Assembly: GCF_000720725.1 (NCBI RefSeq)
Contig: NZ_JOCQ01000011.1
Span: 62,001-126,000 of the forward strand
Length of the DNA stretch: 64,000 nt
Origin: Streptomyces rimosus subsp. rimosus
GTDB lineage: Bacteria > Actinomycetota > Actinomycetes > Streptomycetales > Streptomycetaceae
Reading direction: 5' to 3'
The notes below the pieces were generated by a model. That model did not search any database, was not told the origin of the DNA, and saw nothing but the letters and a program-made list of their open reading frames with translations. Every line of letters begins with the position of its first letter. The first letter of the stretch is position 1. Shown here piece by piece: positions 60,880-64,000 of this stretch. The translations under genes were made by a program, and so were the position numbers.

Positions 60880-62571
60880 GTGTCATCCGCAAATCCGGGC
60901 CCGGCGGGCGCGGCGGACCAGACAGGCGGGGCGTTCACGCACCGGCAGATCCTGACGGCCATGTCGGGGCTGCTGCTGGCCGTGTTCCTCGCGGCGCTGG
61001 ACCAGACGGTCATCGCCACCGCGATGCGCACCATCGCGGACGACCTCCAGGGCCAGACCGAGCAGGCCTGGGCGACGACGGGCTATCTCATCGCCTCCGT
61101 CCTGGCGATGCCGTTCTACGGCAAGCTGTCCGACATCTACGGGCGCAAGCCCATGTACCTGATCTCCATCGTGGTGTTCATCAGCGGCTCGGTGCTGTGC
61201 GGCACGGCCGGCTCGATGTGGGAGCTGGCCCTCTTCCGGGCCGTCCAGGGACTGGGCGGCGGCGGGCTGATGTCCCTGCCCACCGCGGTGGTCGCCGACC
61301 TGGCCCCGGTGCGCGAGCGCGGCCGCTACTTCGCCTTCCTCCAGATGGCGTGGGTGGTGGCCAGCGTCGCCGGTCCGCTGGCGGGCGGCTTCTTCGCGGA
61401 GGCCGGCGAGGTCTTCGGCGTCGACGGCTGGCGCTGGGTGTTCCTGCTCAACGTACCGCTGGGCCTGCTGGCCCTGGTCACCGTGCGCAAGGCCCTGAAC
61501 CTGCCGCACGAGCGGCGCGAGCACCGCATGGACGTACTGGGCGCGGCGGCGCTGGCGCTGTTCCTGGTGCCGCTGCTGATCGTGGCCGAACAGGGCCGGA
61601 CCTGGGGCTGGGGCTCGCCCGCCGCCCTCGTCCTCTTCGCGCTGGGCGCGGCCGGGCTGGCGGTCTTCATCCCCGTCGAGCTGCGGCGGGGCGACGAGGC
61701 GATCCTGCCGCTGGGACTCTTCCGGCGCGGCAGCATCGCGCTGTGCTCGGCGGTCAACTTCACGATCGGCGTCGGCATCTTCGGTACGGTCACCACCCTG
61801 CCGCTGTTCCTCCAGATGGTGCAGGGACGGACCCCGACCCAGGCCGGGCTGGTGGTCATCCCGTTCATGCTGGGCACCATCGCCTCCCAGGTGGTCTCCG
61901 GCAAGCTCATCGCGTCCTCGGGCCGGTTCAAGAAGCTGGCCGTCGTGGGCCTGGGCTCGATGGCCGGAGCGCTGCTGACCATGGCCACCACCGGTGCGGC
62001 GACGCCGATGTGGGTCATCGTCCTGATCGTGCTGTGGCTCGGCGCCGGCATCGGCCTGTCACAGACCGTCATCACCCTCGCCATGCAGGCTTCGGCCCCC
62101 AAGAGCCAGCTCGGCGTGGCGAACGGCGCCTCCGGCCTGTGCCGGCAGATCGGCGGCTCCACCGGCATCGCGGTCCTGTTCTCCGTGATGTTCGCGGTGG
62201 CGCTCGGCCACCTCGCCGACCTGCTGCACAGCTCCCGCTTCGAGCGCCTCCTGACGGACCCGGCCATCACCGGCGACCCTGCCAACCACCGCTTCCTGGA
62301 GATGGCCGAGTCGGGCCAGGGGGCGGGGATCAACCTCGACGACACGTCCCTGCTGAACGGCATCGACGCCCGGCTGATGCAGCCGGTGACGGAGTCCTTC
62401 GCCCACGGCTTCCACGTCATGTTCCTCGCCGGCGGCGCGGTGCTGCTCGTCGGATTCGTCATGACCTGGTTCCTGCGCGAACTCCAGGAGGAGACGGCGC
62501 CGGAGGAGGAGCGGCCGGCCGAGAGCGGCGCCGGGGCGAAGAACGGGCCGCTGCCGGCGTCGGACGCCTGA
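60880..62571 (+). CDS. otrB: Tetracycline efflux pump OtrB (MFS, DHA2-like)
   Basis: This 563-residue drug:proton antiporter of the 14-helix family has the motif A region YGKLSDIYGRKPMYL, motif B-like FRAVQGLGGGGLMSLP, and the loop EVFGVDGWRWVFLLNVP. It ends in a charged hydrophilic tail. It exports oxytetracycline and gives resistance with OtrA. The start GTG 60880 follows GTGAGGAACC. Expression is probably set by the divergent MarR protein. A 14-bp-stem terminator follows at 62609-62643. Confidence 0.93.
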   Translation: MSSANPGPAGAADQTGGAFTHRQILTAMSGLLLAVFLAALDQTVIATAMRTIADDLQGQTEQAWATTGYLIASVLAMPFYGKLSDIYGRKPMYLISIVVFISGSVLCGTAGSMWELALFRAVQGLGGGGLMSLPTAVVADLAPVRERGRYFAFLQMAWVVASVAGPLAGGFFAEAGEVFGVDGWRWVFLLNVPLGLLALVTVRKALNLPHERREHRMDVLGAAALALFLVPLLIVAEQGRTWGWGSPAALVLFALGAAGLAVFIPVELRRGDEAILPLGLFRRGSIALCSAVNFTIGVGIFGTVTTLPLFLQMVQGRTPTQAGLVVIPFMLGTIASQVVSGKLIASSGRFKKLAVVGLGSMAGALLTMATTGAATPMWVIVLIVLWLGAGIGLSQTVITLAMQASAPKSQLGVANGASGLCRQIGGSTGIAVLFSVMFAVALGHLADLLHSSRFERLLTDPAITGDPANHRFLEMAESGQGAGINLDDTSLLNGIDARLMQPVTESFAHGFHVMFLAGGAVLLVGFVMTWFLRELQEETAPEEERPAESGAGAKNGPLPASDA

Positions 62572-62608
62572 CCTGACGAAGACGGGCCCACGCACCCGTC
62601 CGACGCGC

Positions 62609-62643
62609 TCCGGCGCGGGGAACGTCCGATTCCCCGCGCCGGA
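62609..62643 (+). terminator. otrB terminator
   Basis: Arms 62609-62622 and 62630-62643 are perfect 14-mers around a 7-nt loop, 38 bp beyond the otrB stop. It isolates otrB from the SARP gene. Confidence 0.82.
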
Positions 62644-62750
62644 ACGGCCGGTTCCCGGCACCCGGCCGCCCGGGACGGGCCGGTCTGCCACCAAGGTTGC
62701 AGTTTTCCCTTCCGGTTTCCGCTGCCGGGCTTCACTTCCGTTGCCTTCGC

Positions 62751-62779
62751 TTGGGCCCCCGTTCCGCCGCCATTAGCGT
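62751..62779 (+). promoter_or_regulatory. Candidate promoter of the SARP gene
   Basis: TTGGGC (62751-62756) and TAGCGT (62774-62779) are 17 bp apart, about 55 bp before the ATG. Repeated TTCC-containing motifs lie upstream (62705-62760) and may be binding sites. Confidence 0.45.
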
Positions 62780-62834
62780 CTGGATCCGTTCGGCCGACGG
62801 TGTGACCACAGATTCAGCGGAGGCGGAAGAAACC

Positions 62835-63590
62835 ATGGACTTCAAGGCACTCGGCCCCATCCGGGCCGTCAACGACCGACTGGCCTACACCCCGAGCGCT
62901 CCGAAAGTGAAGCAGGTGCTCGCCCTGCTCGTGATGCGGGCCAACCAGATCGTCAGCCTGGAGTCCATCCTCGACGAACTGTGGGGCGACGCCCTGCCAC
63001 GCACCGCCGTCACCACCGCGCAGACCTACATCTACCAACTGCGCAAGGACTTCATCGAGGAACTGGGCGTGGACCCGCAGGAGCGCGCCATCGTCACCGC
63101 GCCGCCCGGCTACCTGCTGCACACCCCCGAGGAGTCGCTCGACACCCACCACTTCGCGCGTCTGGCCGACCGGGCCCAGGCGTGCCACGCCGCCCACGAC
63201 GCCGAGGGCGCGGTCCGGTGGGCCGAGGAGGCGCTGGCCCTGTGGCGCGGCACCCCCCTCGCCGACGTACCCTGCGGCCGGGCGCTGCGGGACTACGTCA
63301 GCAACCTCGACGAACGGCGCGTCTCCGTCCGCAAGCTCCGCATCCAGGCCGCGATGGCCCTCGGCCGGTACGGCGAGCTGATCACCGACCTGCGCTCCCT
63401 GGTGATGGAGTACCCGTACGACGAGTGGTTCCACGCCCAGCTCATGCTCGCCCTCGGCAAGGCCGGCCGCCGGGGCGAAGCCCTCCACGTCTACCACAGG
63501 GTCCGCCGCCTCCTGCGCGACGAACTCGGCCTCGATCCTTCGCACGACCTGCAACGGGCGCAGGAGGAGGTGCTGAAGTCGGCGTCTTGA
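62835..63590 (+). CDS. otcR: SARP family pathway activator (OtcR-like)
   Basis: This 251-residue Streptomyces antibiotic regulatory protein has an OmpR-like winged HTH (VKQVLALLVMRANQIVSLES, ILDELWGDALPRTAVTTAQT, YIYQLRKDF) followed by a bacterial transcriptional-activation (BTAD) domain from about residue 95. SARPs bind tandem heptamers spaced 11 bp, and such repeats precede oxyA, oxyI, oxyR and oxyS in this window. A SARP beside otrB, OtcR, is known to activate oxytetracycline production. ATG 62835 follows GGAAGAAACC. It is the right-hand border gene of the cluster. Confidence 0.9.
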   Translation: MDFKALGPIRAVNDRLAYTPSAPKVKQVLALLVMRANQIVSLESILDELWGDALPRTAVTTAQTYIYQLRKDFIEELGVDPQERAIVTAPPGYLLHTPEESLDTHHFARLADRAQACHAAHDAEGAVRWAEEALALWRGTPLADVPCGRALRDYVSNLDERRVSVRKLRIQAAMALGRYGELITDLRSLVMEYPYDEWFHAQLMLALGKAGRRGEALHVYHRVRRLLRDELGLDPSHDLQRAQEEVLKSAS

Positions 63591-63608
63591 GGGCCGCGGC
63601 CGGTGTCC

Positions 63609-63818
63609 TCACTGGCCGATCTGCGAGATGCCGTTCGCGAGGCTGCCCACGACCTCCAGCACCCAGCGGCCGAACCCGGTCTGAGCGACCAGCACGCCCA
63701 GGGTCAGGGCGAGCGCCACGGTCACGCTCTGGTCGACCCGGCTTCTGGCCTGTACACGTCGGCGTATGAGCAGGAAGACGATGACAGCGAGAAATACCGC
63801 CACGTTGATCGTCAGCAC
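63609..63818 (-). CDS. Small membrane protein of unknown function
   Basis: The 69-residue product has two hydrophobic segments (VAVFLAVIVFLLI and a second one around VALALTLGVLVAQTGFG) joined by a basic loop (RRRVQARSRVD). GTG 63818 follows GGGAGGAG. I recognise no named family, but small two-helix proteins of this kind are common in Streptomyces. It is convergent with the SARP gene, 18 bp apart, and lies just outside the oxy cluster. Confidence 0.65.
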   Translation of the reverse strand: MLTINVAVFLAVIVFLLIRRRVQARSRVDQSVTVALALTLGVLVAQTGFGRWVLEVVGSLANGISQIGQ

Positions 63819-64000
63819 CGGCCACTCCTCCCGTCGGACGAGTACGTCCGCGCCTTCCTGTGTAGCCCGAACGAAAAGGCCGGGTGGAGAGGTTGGTCAG
63901 GGTTGGCGGCAATGCACCTGTCTGGCCGAATCGTTCGGGCTGCGACAGGAGGACGTGCTGCCGTCCGCGCCCGGAACCGTGCCGACGCCACCCGCACCCG
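63819..64000. other. End of window without a supported gene
   Basis: The last 182 bp contain the promoter of the small membrane protein. Short open frames have no motif or ribosome binding site. Confidence 0.4.

Noticed and set aside
36463..62571. Chlortetracycline rather than oxytetracycline cluster
   Set aside because: No flavin-dependent halogenase gene is present, and order agrees with the oxy cluster.
1..64000. CRISPR arrays, insertion sequences, tRNA or rRNA genes
   Set aside because: I saw no regular repeat-spacer array, transposase motifs, attachment-site duplications or tRNA-like cloverleaf sequences.

Overview
The window is high-GC actinobacterial DNA with Streptomyces-type gene organisation (SARP and LAL regulators, DUF397/XRE pairs, an encapsulated 2-methylisoborneol locus). 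About 27 kb at the right (roughly 36.4-63.6 kb) has the gene content and order of the oxytetracycline (oxy/otc) cluster: otrA, oxyT, S, R, Q, P, O, N, M, L, K, J, I, H, G, F, E, D, C, B, A, a MarR gene, otrB, then a SARP gene. That order strongly suggests Streptomyces rimosus or a very close relative. No halogenase gene is present, which argues against chlortetracycline.

Layout. 1-10.2 kb: a GH46 chitosanase cut by the window edge, two cytochromes P450 (one CYP157-like, lacking the ExxR arginine), a BlaI/HTH/MmyB-type fusion regulator, a dienelactone hydrolase gene broken by an amber codon, a divergent SDR/LysR pair and a small secreted protein. 10.6-18 kb: a large Pls-type poly-amino-acid synthetase, then a convergent M20 amidohydrolase and POT peptide transporter. 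18-27.4 kb: LysR and LAL regulators, a secreted serine hydrolase, a DUF2079 membrane protein and small secreted proteins. 28-31.5 kb: a family 2B encapsulin shell gene, 2-methylisoborneol synthase and geranyl diphosphate C-methyltransferase. 31.6-35.1 kb: an exonuclease, an HATPase/DUF397/XRE regulatory set and a DUF574 methyltransferase. 35.1-36.4 kb: an AT-rich control region and a TTA-containing response regulator beside otrA.

How the oxy genes work together (established knowledge of the pathway): OxyD supplies the malonamyl starter; OxyA/B/C with OxyP build the amidated decaketide; OxyJ reduces C-9; OxyK and OxyN (and possibly OxyI) fold and aromatise; OxyF adds the C-6 methyl; OxyL and OxyE hydroxylate; OxyQ and OxyT install the 4-dimethylamino group; OxyS and OxyR finish the molecule. 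OtrA protects the ribosome and OtrB exports the product. Four promoters carry 11-bp-spaced SARP-type heptamers exactly 8 bp upstream of a -10-like hexamer, so the SARP at 62.8 kb probably drives most of the pathway.

Main non-textbook observations: oxyH and oxyG share one uninterrupted frame; the Pls-type synthetase and encapsulin/terpene operons share an unusual pair of TCTCGTGGTC boxes spaced 22 bp; a 42-nt hairpin is repeated 17 kb apart; a MarR-type palindrome overlaps the otrB -35 box; and a response-regulator gene next to otrA has a rare TTA codon.
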